Below are positions 30,131 to 41,400 of a stretch of 64,000 bases of DNA, piece by piece. The translations under genes and the position numbers were made by a program. The DNA is from Talpa occidentalis. Its lineage: Eukaryota > Chordata > Mammalia > Eulipotyphla > Talpidae. The DNA lies in the NCBI RefSeq assembly GCF_014898055.3, contig NW_023605194.1, positions 96,975,258 through 97,039,257 on the forward strand. The letters are read 5' to 3'. Under the pieces are notes generated by a model. The model searched no databases and was not told the DNA's origin. It was given only the letters and a program-made list of their open reading frames with translations. The first letter of the stretch is position 1, and each line of letters begins with the position of its first letter.

Positions 30131-33100
30131 CTGAAAAACAGGTAACAAATATATTGAAATTGATTTAACTAGCTGAATTTCATTACGTTTTGGCATTTTA
30201 ATTTCTAAAATATCAATATAAAAAGAATAAGCTCATTGGTTTTTGTGCACTAGACAGTACTGAAGGGATACAGAATATAGCATCTCTTTAATAAACAGAA
30301 AAGCTACATTAATGGCTTAAGGATAAGATGTGAAGAAAAAAGGGAAAGAAAAGTCAGATTTGTTGATTTGCTCTTAACCTAACCTTTGCTTCCACTCCTT
30401 CCTTCTGAGGTCCTGCTTGGGAAATTTCACTTCTCATTTTTATGATGTGGTAAACAGGATTAGAGAAAGAAAGGAAATAGAGATACCTGTCATTTTCTTT
30501 GTTCTGTGGGTGGAAATGGAGAAAATGGAAAGAGTAGCTTATCATCATGTGTGATTTCCTGACACTCTCCTTGCTTTCGGGACGATCGGTAATGAAGGGC
30601 AGTGCCTTCTGACGAGCTTGAATGGACAACATACTACTCCAAGAACATCCATACTGATTTCAAGAGTCAGCTTCTATATTCAATTCTCTTTACATATATT
30701 TTAAATATCTAAAACCATGTTAGTAGATTTCCATTTTGGGTGGGAATCTGGAGATCATCAAAGTGCTGTCAGAAAATTGGGAACCAGTCCCGCCATTATG
30801 GAAAACTGTGTGGAGGTACCTAGGAACACTAAAAATAGATCTACCATATGACCCAGTGATTCCACTCCTTAGGAATCTACCCAAATACACAAAAACACTA
30901 ATTCGAATGGAAACCTGCTCTCCTATGTTTATTGCAATATTTTACTGCAACAGTGTATTGCAACTATTTATAATAGCCAAGATATGGAAACAACCCAAAT
31001 GCCCCCAAATAGACTAATGGGTCAAAGTTGTGTTATATTTTCACAATGGAATATTACTCAGCAATTAAAAAAATAAACTCATGCCATTTGCAGTAAGATG
31101 GATGGAGCTATTGGGGATTATGTTAGCTGAAATAAGGAAAAAGATAAATATCAAATATCAGATAGTCTCACTTCTGCATGGAATACAGAGAAATCAAACA
31201 AAAGATCAAACAAAAGCTCAAGAAAAGTCAAAACTAGCAAGCTGACCAGAGACTGAAGCATACAGCAAAGCAGGATCAAAACAGGGGAGGGTTGAACATA
31301 CGGGAATATGGTGATGGTTCATGGGTGACATGGTGGTGGGGGAACTAGAGGGACTACAACAACATAAGACAAAAATTTTAATTAATTTTAAAAAACTAAA
31401 AAGAAAATTGGAAACCAAATATGTGACTGAATTATAAATTTACAAGTTTGGATTTTTTTATTTCAAGGCAAAAAACAAAAAAAATAGAGCACTGTTTTTG
31501 ATCTCTACATTTTCCAAGGTTTGGAAAAACTATATCATCCTAAATACAATGGAAGAATCTGGTCAAGAGTCTAGGGGGTTTGTTGAATATATTTGAAGAG
31601 CTGATATAGAGCAATGGGAAGAAATTTGTTTTGTCAGCCCAAAGGCTAGAGCTCAGATGAGGAGAAAAAGTTTACGGAATTGAGAAAGAAAAAGATAAGT
31701 CCCAATGGACTGTGCTGTCTCGCCACTGAAAAGAAGGGCCACGCAATCATAAAGCCCCACACGGAAGAGCCTGGCAGTCGGGAGGGTAAGCCTTGTACAG
31801 CCTGACATGTGGTTGTCCCACCCAAGGGCCTTTCCATCTCAAAAGCTCCATGTTATTATCAGTGTCACTCACCAGAGCTCCTCTCAGATCCCTGAGGGGA
31901 GAGGGGGGTTGGCGAATGGTGCATTCAAAGCGAGGCTCTACTAGTTGATCAGACTCCTTGGCTACCTGAAGAAAAAGAATGTTATTCTTGGAGATGGAAC
32001 TAAAACTAAAATGGTATTTTCTAACCTCCCCTCCACCTCTGCTCCCCCGCCCCCATTGTCTATGGAATGCGAGGTCAAGGGAACTATAGGACTGAAAATT
32101 TGTGGGGTTGGGGTGGGACTTTATCGTTTTGAGTAGAGTTTTTTATTTTCTAGTTTTTACTAAACATGTCATAGTTAAATGAGAGCTGCTTCACATATAT
32201 CTTTACTTATAATAGAAATTATCTTTATTATTTCTCCACAAAGAAGGCTTTTTTTCCCCCCAGTGGAAACCAAATTGTTTTAAGCTTCTAAACCTGAGTT
32301 TCTCATCCTCAATACTCATCCTTTAGGGCCTAGTTTCCTATTAACTTAAAAATCAAAATAAATTTTTTTGTGAATCCACTAACCTTTTTTGAATTAACTA
32401 GATAACATATACGGCCCCTTCCATGTAATCCTCATGTGACCCCAAGATTTCCCACTATATAGATAAAATAAAAAATAAGTCCCCTCTCTCAGTGATAATA
32501 GTTCTGTCATCGATATTAAATTGAACGCAGCAATTTTCCAGGATACGATTTTTTCTCCTTGAGATTACTAACTGCATGTTTCTAGTGGTCCCCAGCTTCT
32601 TAGCTTAAATGGCCATTATCTGTAAAGTTATAGGGCATGCATTATTGAAAAGGATACTTATTTTTAAGCTGTAAAGTATATTGCTCGCCTAGTATCCCAG
32701 AAAGTCTAAATAGGTGATGAAAAAAAAAAAAAAACATACCACACACACACAAGCAGAAATTCTAGGATTTTCTTTGCAATACAACATACTACATTGTACT
32801 GGTTCCTGTATTCTCTTCAAGGAGTTCCTGCTGTTTGCTTCCTTAGTTCTGTCTGAATTGAAAGGAGTGAGGCTTGCCTTTGTGTCTCATTGCCCCTGGA
32901 ATACCCGAGACAGAGCCTCTAGCAGCTGTACAAGGGCACACACTGAATGTTTAGCATAGTGGAATTGAATCAAATAAGCTACATATTATTTGAAAACTGA
33001 GAAAAACATACCTCTTGGAAAGAATCGATCAAATTTTCAGCATTTCTCTTTCCTCCAGGGCGCAATCCGTAGGACCAATGTTGGCTAGAGCAGCCCATCA

Positions 33101-33152
33101 CACATAAAGTCAGCAGAATAAGCCCAGCTAGAATTTTCGGAACTGGTTCCAT
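30089..33152 (-). CDS. GNRH1: Progonadoliberin-1 (GnRH-I precursor), complete
   Basis: Encodes the secreted precursor of gonadotropin-releasing hormone, the hypothalamic decapeptide that drives LH and FSH release. Three coding exons on the minus strand (33152-33012, 31965-31873, 30130-30089) give 91 residues (92 in human). Residues 1-23 form a signal peptide with a [11 protein letters not shown] core, and 24-33 are the hormone [11 protein letters not shown]34 is the amide donor, K35-R36 the dibasic cleavage site, and 37-91 the GnRH-associated peptide. All features needed for processing are present. The start is the ATG at 33152-33150, three bases inside the exon; an ATG further upstream lies beyond a good acceptor (ttcttag) and is intronic. 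The 5' noncoding exon was not located. Confidence 0.98.
30735..31420 (+). mobile_element. L1 3' end (ORF2 C-terminus and 3'UTR)
   Basis: Contains the familiar L1 ORF2 3' text: ggaaaactgtgtggagg, ctaccatatgacccagtgat, ggaatattactcagcaatta and gatggatggagctat. Frames are broken by stops. Lies in the last GNRH1 intron, in the opposite sense. Confidence 0.85.
31873..31965 (-). CDS. GNRH1: GNRH1 second coding exon (GAP)
   Basis: 31 codons, phase 0; acceptor cttcag, donor gtgagt. Encodes [20 protein letters not shown] and [11 protein letters not shown]. One codon shorter than human, near the QLVEP segment. Confidence 0.93.
33012..33152 (-). CDS. GNRH1: GNRH1 first coding exon (signal peptide and hormone)
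   Basis: 47 codons, phase 0; acceptor AG at 33155-33154, donor gtatgt. Encodes [20 protein letters not shown], then CSS, the decapeptide, GKR, and [11 protein letters not shown] of the associated peptide. Confidence 0.98.
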
Positions 33153-33159
33153 TCTAAGA

Positions 33160-36100
33160 AATATCAATGCAGTCAAAAAAGACCCAGAATGCGTGGAGCA
33201 AACAGTAGAGACCTCTTATGTAAAAAAGCCTAAAATCTGTGTCACTAGCTCCACAGAGAATGGAAGGTAGGACTCGTCTACAATTCACACGAAGACACTG
33301 AAACCTGCGTTACCAAGTTCTAGCCTTGAGATTCCTAGCACTAGGGGCAAAAGCAGTATATACTTTAAACTCATCTGTTCATTACTTTTTAATATAAAGC
33401 TAGTCTATTTTTATTTTTTATTATTTATTTGGCTATCCAAACTCCAGGATTCCTGCCTTGTCAAGTTCACCTTTTTGCCTTAACATTTTTTCCATGTGAT
33501 TGCTTTTCAACTATGCCATTCCTTAAGTAGAGAGAATTGGGCCATTTGCTCTGAAAAGTAGCTCCTACCAGGAGTCTCTGGGTAATATAGACTTGCTTGA
33601 CATTAAATGGCTACACCATGTTACTGGTGGCGCTTTGTTGAGTGTCTGTCCTTTAATCTTCCGGTGGTTACTTCTGACTAGACCATCTGTGAGAGTGAGA
33701 CAGGACTTAACACCTCTCACAGCCCTGAGTCACAGACCAGATGCCTCCTTGGCCACAGGGGTCAGAAATGGTCTCATCACATATGGTATTCTCACAGAGA
33801 GTCTTCAAATTAACTTTCATTTGATGGGGAAGAGACTGGAGGCAAAATCAAACACTGGTTGATAAGCTGTTGCAATTCTCCAAAGCCTGGATCTCTGAAG
33901 GTCAAGGTTTGTTTAGACACCATCACACTTGGACTCAGCCCTTAGGGTATAAAATGCCCCATAGACAGAGTATAGCATGCAGTCTAGAAACCATGTTAGA
34001 AATAGAAAGCATTTTACCTGTTTGTGGGCAAAGAGCCAAAAGAATCCCAAGCTGTCTTTGGAGTATTGAGTTCTGTGACTTTTCTTTAGCTTTCTTTTTA
34101 TATGAAACTTTTCCAGGATCCTGCAATCTTCCCTGCTGGTTAATTGTACTGCACATGGACTATGCTTTTTTTGTTCAAAGTCTTTTTTTTTAATCCTCAC
34201 ATAAAGCCCTTTAATGGTGTATGTAATTGGAACACCCACTGGTGTTTTTGTTAACTTACTTAAATCTTGTCCATTAAAATCTCAGCTAAAACTTTTATAG
34301 CTGGGTCCACAATTTAAAAGAGATTAAAATCTAGCTGGGTTGGACTCCCTTGAGGAAACTGACAGACCTAGCAAAGTTCAAGAAAATAACTGTTTTAGAT
34401 TAAGTGAAGTTAAATGCATACATAAAAATGTTCACAAGAGAGGCTTTGTAATAATCATAGTAAGTTGAGTCAAGATGCCAGGGAGCTAATCTCAACTCTT
34501 TGATTCCTCATTTGCAAATATAGGGATTTAGACCAGATCATACAGCTGCTGCCAGTGAAAAAAAATCTGATTTACAAATAGTAATGTGATTATTGGTACT
34601 ATACAAAGCCCATAGTTTCATAAAGCAGATTATGTGAGCTTAAAAATTTGCCAGTCTTCTGCACACCAGATTCCCTCCTTGACTTATGTTGAAAACATTG
34701 TACAGCATCAAAAAGGTAAAGAGATGTTGGAGGACTCCCTCATTTACCTGGTCACCTCTGCGGAGGTTGTCAGAACATGATTGGTAGAGAATGGGATCAA
34801 CTTTAAAGTATAATTGCAAATACAAGGAAATAAAAAAAAAATTATGTGATGAAGTATTGTTTAAATTATTTTAACTATTTCATTTAGGTACTTCCAATAA
34901 TTTAAGTACTATTTTGAGAGGTAGAAGTGGAAATTCATCCCCCTATAACACAAAGGTAAGACTTCTTTTCAACAATTATGTTTGAACAGTGTTTGCTTAA
35001 ACTGTCCAGTTTATTTCCTGTTTGCCGATGTGCTTTTCAAAAGTGTTGCCTAAGCAGATTTTGGTTGGACTAATGAAATGGGATTTAAGACTTCTGAACC
35101 TTATTTTCTGGTTAATTACTAATTCCTGGTTAAGTATCGCTGTATTTCTTGCATATTATTTAAATTCATACTACATTTTTGGAAAATGCTTTAAAATTTT
35201 AAACAGCCACACGGCCTTTGAATTCAGCCAATATGCTTTATGTCTTGTAAAACTTCATTAGTATTATCTTACGTAACAAAGATCTCAAGTACAAATAGTA
35301 AATTTGTTTAATTTTCTACAGTATCAAATATGCAATTGATTTTTGATGTTTAGTGACAAACTGAAGTTTTTAATGGTTCTAAGGATAGGTCAAATTACCA
35401 AGAATTGGAATTTAGTAAACTGAGTTTAAATAACAGGACTTTATAGATGTTATTTTTTTTCTAAATTTAGAAGTTCCCTTAATTTTAGAGTATGCTTTCA
35501 CAAGAGCGACTTCATTTTCAGCATAAAAAGAAACACTTCAAAATTATCAAAGTGCAACAAAAATAATCTGATGATCTTGCTGAATGACAGATGAAAATCT
35601 TTTTGCCTAATGTAAAATCTCAGCAGGAAGAACCCAGGGTGAACTCCAGCTGACAAAAGTGAAAGGTTTTGAGAATTCTTGGATAAGTTGTTTTACCAGG
35701 AAAATAAAACTGCTTTTCTTGTAGAGGTGTAAATTTCAATTTTAAAGATGATACTTTCTTGGAAATTTAATACAATTCTAGGACTTTTCATATATTGAAA
35801 ATGATCTGAAGTTGATTTAGGGATAGATTTACAGTTTAACAATCAATTCACAAAATGAACAACTGGAGAAAATGTTCCAAATAATGATTTATGATGGTAA
35901 CCCTCTTAGGAAAACTAATTTGCAATGTTTCTTTCCCACAATTTCTTTGAAATTATAGTTGTAAGAACCAGACTAAATTATAGTATAAATTGCTCTAGAC
36001 AATTATAGGAGTAATGAGTTTTTTTACCCATATTGATAATCTAGCTAATTTAGATTCAAAACCTTTTTTTAGTCTTCCCCCCATCAACTTTATTTTTACA

Positions 36101-38301
36101 ATGTATTTCAACATTAGGATTAATGGAAGTCTTCTCTTTGAAAATTTCTCCCCTTCTTAGTTTTCAGGTAAGAACGTTTTAGAAACAGTGTATTTAACCA
36201 ACTTAATCATGGTAACAGGTAATATTCTTCAGGTAAAGAGTTAACACAAATGAATTATTAGAAAGTAGTTTTTTCTTTGGTTGATGCAATGAAACTTCTT
36301 AATGTAACTTTTATCATGGCTGATTTTAAGAAGAGGATCATAAAATAATTATACTTAAATAAATTTAATGCTACTATCATCGAGACTAATCCGTAAGTGT
36401 TATGCTGTATTTCTTTGTCCTACTAAACTGCAGACCCACAGGATGGGTCATGAATGCACAGTGAAGGAATGTAAGCAAAATATGGAAAAGTGCTGAATTT
36501 CAAAAGCAAGACAAACTCCTTCTCAACATTTCACATTGTTTATTAATGCTTATACATTAGATCCAAAATCTGCAGTTTCTAAGTATACCATGTTTAGATC
36601 TTTCAGATCCTTCTGCAGTTTTAGGTTATGTCTACAGAGGTACCCTTAAGTGGATGAACAACTTTCTATAATTATTGAAAATATAGTACAGAGTGAAATG
36701 ATTTAAATATAATTTAGGCACATATTGATTATGAAAATAGATATCTCTCATAACAATACTTCTCTGTCTTGGTAAAAATAATAAAGCAAAGAAAATAATT
36801 CATTTCTGAAGTTGCTTTCCCCTCCCCATAAAGGTCCTGTCTCCTCCTATTATGCATATGTATCCTTTACTATTAAGGAAAGCTTTGCATAAGTGTGTAT
36901 ACATATATGTGTATGTGTCTATATATGTAGAATAAGCTACGTAAATACTGAAGAAACGTCATTCTCCCAAAGGAGACAGTGGTTTTTAATGATTCATTGC
37001 CGCAAACTGATGAGTCTGTAGAAATCAGAGCTCACTCGGACGCAGCTTATATTCCTGCTCCTGGATAGACACAAGGTTATTGGTAAGGAAGTACAGGCCC
37101 TATCACTGCTGCTACAGATGACGTATCAGGAAAATCAGGATAAATTCTATTAAAATAAAACAAAACCAAATCAGAACATAGTCAGTAAAAGAACCACAGG
37201 TGCAGACTGAGTGGAATTACATTTTGGGCCAAATATCTTTATATTTACGTATGAAGTTTTTTGGTAGTGATAATCAAACTGTCAGTTTAAAATTCCCTCA
37301 TTCCCACGGAGGCCTTCAGCTGCAATTATGTTGACATCTCAGATAGTTTTGTCATATTCACTTATATTTTCTAGCTAATATTTTAGAATTTAACACTTAT
37401 TTCTAAGCTATTTAAACAATTTGGCATCTGTATTAAATGAAATTAATAATGCACCTCGGTTTTTTTTTTTGGTTTTGAAATATCTTTTTATGCTTATTTT
37501 GACTAAGAGGAAATGAGGCCAGTAGTGTAAATAGATAAATTTGGTGTTCAGTGGAACTTGCTAAGAATGCAGTCCTAAGGAATGTTTATTTAAAAGTTGT
37601 CACTATAGGTAAATTCTTCCATCCTGACGGTTCCACAGTACTTTCTGCGGACAATGATGTATTTCTTTCTACTCTCTTAATCGTAAGAATAGAGGATTTC
37701 TTTCATGGAGTTGCTGTTTCGTTCCAAAAAATAACCGTAATGAAAATGAACCTGAAAAATAAGCCCTGGGGACTCTGATCTCACCATATTCACATGGTGT
37801 GATGAGTATTTATTTAAAGTAGGGGAGGCATCACTAAAGCTATTTTAAACCTGAACAACCTTTTTAAGTTTTTCTTAAAGTTTAACAATTTAAATATCCA
37901 TACTGCATCTAGAGATTCAATAAATATAATTGCATATGTTGTGCTTTTCATAAATTAAAATCCTCAAATGCATTTTAAACCAAGATGGTGTTTCCACATC
38001 ATGCCTATGTATAAGCAAGTATAACAGATAATATTTCTGGCTGCAACACCAGACAAATCCCCCTACCAAACTCAAAAGGCAGCAACCTAATCTAGTTTCT
38101 CTATGTCTATTAAATGAGTGCTCCTCTGTTAAAATCAATGTGGAAAGCCACTTTCCCCTTTATGCACTGCTGAGAACAAGCATAATCCTCTGAATGGTTT
38201 CTTATTCCCTTACAGTGTTATTTCTTCTCAACTGAGTGGGTGGAGAAATTGAAAGTGGTAAGAAAAATATTTTTCATCTTGGGCATCTGGTCCTAGAATT
38301 C
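33160..38301. other. GNRH1 upstream region and KCTD9 3' flank
   Basis: 5 kb, AT-rich. Should contain the GNRH1 noncoding first exon and promoter (nearer 33.2-35 kb) and the KCTD9 3'UTR (downwards from 38301). A minus-strand TATAAAAA at about 34104-34097 is one candidate for the GNRH1 core promoter, and a minus-strand AATAAA at 36543-36538 with GT-rich sequence after it is one candidate for the KCTD9 poly(A) signal; both are weak. Confidence 0.4.
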
Positions 38302-38418
38302 TCATCTGACACTTTGTGACATATGTAGTGGTGTCAGCATCTCTTCAAATATAGCTCCCTTCACGTTGGAACCTCTCAGGTTGGCTTCTTGAAGATCACA
38401 CCCAGATAGATCACAGTT
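38302..38418 (-). CDS. KCTD9: KCTD9 exon 12 and stop
   Basis: 117 bp with TGA at 38304-38302; acceptor ttacag. Encodes [20 protein letters not shown], then [18 protein letters not shown], the conserved C terminus. Confidence 0.96.
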   Translation of the reverse strand, partial: NCDLSGCDLQEANLRGSNVKGAIFEEMLTPLHMSQSVR

Positions 38419-41400
38419 CTGTAAGACAAAACAATACTCAGGGAACTGAGGTTTATCTGTTCCCTTTCAAAATGACTTGTGGGGCATATTAGGAAAATGT
38501 TCCTATATTCTACAACTCAGTTATTTCTGGGGAACTTCCTTTTTTAGAAAATGTGTTTCAGATTTTCTTCTATCTCCACCAGTTTATGCTTAGGTTGACC
38601 ACCACAAATATAGATATAAACAAAAATTTCAGTGGAAGCATGTCCTTTCTGTTTACTTAATTTAGAATTTGAGAGCCAATGTAGTAAATATTTTCTGAAC
38701 AATCCCAGAGCAATGATGATGAAAGACACGAACAGGGAAAAGACTATTAAAAATCTGGGAGAAACAGATTTTATTTAATATTTAAATTAAATAAAAGATT
38801 TTCCCATTCCCCAATCTTAACATTTTTTAAGGCAGGGAACTGTCTTTTTTTAACCCCAAATTTATGTGCATATTTCAATGAGTTTTAACAAATGAATACA
38901 ACAGTAACCACCACCACAAGGTGGTGCTTTTAAATTCCTGTTAAGATCACAGGGTGACAGATGAGACAGATTCTGCCAAAGACCCTGGGGATGATGGGGC
39001 AATAATTAGAGAAGGGTGACTTGCATAACATTTTAGGAGGACAGAATGTCAGCTGCTGTCCCCTCCCCTCCTCCCCAGTCAACCTGGTCAGTTTGTGTAA
39101 TCAGCTAGGCAGAAAGAGGCTTTAGCTATCTTTACTATTAACTACATAGTAACTAAAATCAAGGGGGAAAATCTTCTTAGGTGATATAATACATAATAAC
39201 TAATTAAATAATTGTGCCCATAACAGGTTTCTGCCTTCAGCCTTAGGATGGTTCTTTTCATGCCCGTAAATTTGGGGAAGTGGGGAGGGACTGTGGCTGA
39301 AGGCTATCAAAAGAACAAGACAAAAACATTTTTTAAATATCCATTAAAAAAAGATTAAAAAATATCTATGGCAGGGCCTCCCTGGTGGTGCAGGGGTTAA
39401 AGACACAGCTCTATCAAGCTATCGGCATCCACTGCAACATGAGTTCAATCCCTGGCCACTGAGCTAACCCACAAGGCACAGCAGACCTCTCTTGTCTCCC
39501 CTGTCGCTCCCCTCAGCAGTGTATTTCAGTAGATCTGCCTGTTCTGCTATCCACTCTGTCTCTGGTGAATCCTTTCACCCCCCCCACCTCTGGCCTACAC
39601 CTCAGTTCTTATATGCATAAATAAATCTTTAAAAAAAATCAATAGCAATCTAAATTTTGATATACTAGTCACCACAAGCCAATCTATGACAGATTTTCTT
39701 ATACAGAGCTATACTATAGTAAGATATTGATATTCAACATGATAGCCATTAGCCACATGTAGCTATTTACATTTCAAATACAATTAAATAAAAATTTTAA
39801 ATTCTTTTTTTTAGTTGCACTAGCCACATTTTAAGTACTCAACAGTGAACAATGACTGGTGGCTATAGTGAAGAGTACCACTGAAGAACACATCTAAATG
39901 TAGAAAATGCTACTTAAAAGTGATAGTCTATATAGACTCATCAACAGCTATAGGGCCTGTGAGTTAAATCTGCAATTCAAGATAATATGTAGAATATAAT
40001 TCACATGAAAAAGATGATTGGACAAAATTAAGATCTCAAGTTGAGTTTCAAGGGGAGTTTACTGTCAATTTAGAATAGGCTTTTCCTGAAGTTGAATTTA
40101 AGCCTGGATACCATTTAAATTGCCTCAAGTAGTTCAGGCAATAATCTGGCCCTATTTAATCCTTAAAAAAACCACAATAGGGCCTCCCTGGTGGCGCAGC
40201 GGTTGAGCGCTGGGTTGCAAAGCTGCCCGCAGCCTCTGCAGCTCCGGTTCGATCCCCGGCTGCTCCCCGGCCACCAGAGGAGGGTCCCACATGGTGCGCA
40301 GACTTCTCCTGCCACCCGCTGCTCCCCTCAGCAGTGTACTTCGGTCCTTCTGCCTGCTCTGCTCCCTGCTCTGGCTCTGGTGGATTCTCTCACTCTCCCG
40401 CGCTTCTGACTGTACCCAGTGCTTGTATAAATAAATAAATAAATCTTTAAAAACAAAACAAAAAAAACCACAATAAATTAGATTAATACAGCTTCTATCA
40501 AATTCATCTACTTGAAAGAAACTCAAGGAAAGGAGGAGAAATGAAATCAACTTAGACCAAATGTCAGGAGAATCCTCAAATCTGAAACTGGCATCAAGGA
40601 CTCAGATAACAGAATTTGGCTCTAGAATTCAAATTTGTTTAAACAAGCAGTTGAAAGGAAAGCAGCCCCAGTGGTACTGGCATGTTAGCTGGCAGTTTTT
40701 CCCAGCCAATTACTTTGTTTAGGTTTGCAAAAAATTTTGCATGAGGTGTTAACTTTTCTTGATTAACAAAAGCTCTTTAAAAATTGGTGACTCACCTCTA
40801 AATCAGTTCCTGCTAGAGTTGCTCCCCTGAGGTTACAGTTCTTCAACTTAGCATTTTTTAAGGTAGCAACTCTCAGGTTAATTCCTGTCATTTGACTTCC
40901 TTCCATATCCACACCTTTCAGATTAGCACCTAAAGTGAACACATTTGGAAAGCAGTTAAACTTATATTTAGTTATCTACCTTCAAACACTGCAAAAGGAC
41001 CTATTGGAGGTGAACAACGAGTCTCTTTAATTTTCAAAAATGGCTCTATGAAGTATAAATAGTGCAGAGTTCACTTTTAATGATATATTAATGTTGTACT
41101 ATAAATTAGGAATGCTTTTTAGCCTATTGTTGGGGTGAATTCAATTTTATCTCATGATAATTTGCTCCTGTATTAAAATGCCTCTAAGTTTATTACAAGG
41201 GAGGAAAGGTCAACATCTTCTAAATATACAAATAAAAAAGTGTGTCGTTAACATACAACCAAGGAATAATGAATTCGTAAACGAAACATTAAATCTAAAA
41301 TGACAACAACTACCTGGCCTTGTGCAAAGTGAAACTGTTAATTTTGCTCAAAGCAAGAGATTAATGGAAATTATTAGAAAGTGAAAGATATTGATATTCA

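Noticed and set aside
33979..34239. TATAAAA on the plus strand at about 33949 as a GNRH1 promoter
   Set aside because: GNRH1 is on the minus strand, so a plus-strand TATA box points the wrong way.
40152..40550. Frames in SINEs that give very similar peptides at many sites ([11 protein letters not shown] and relatives)
   Set aside because: Similarity comes from the repeat itself, not from selection on a protein.
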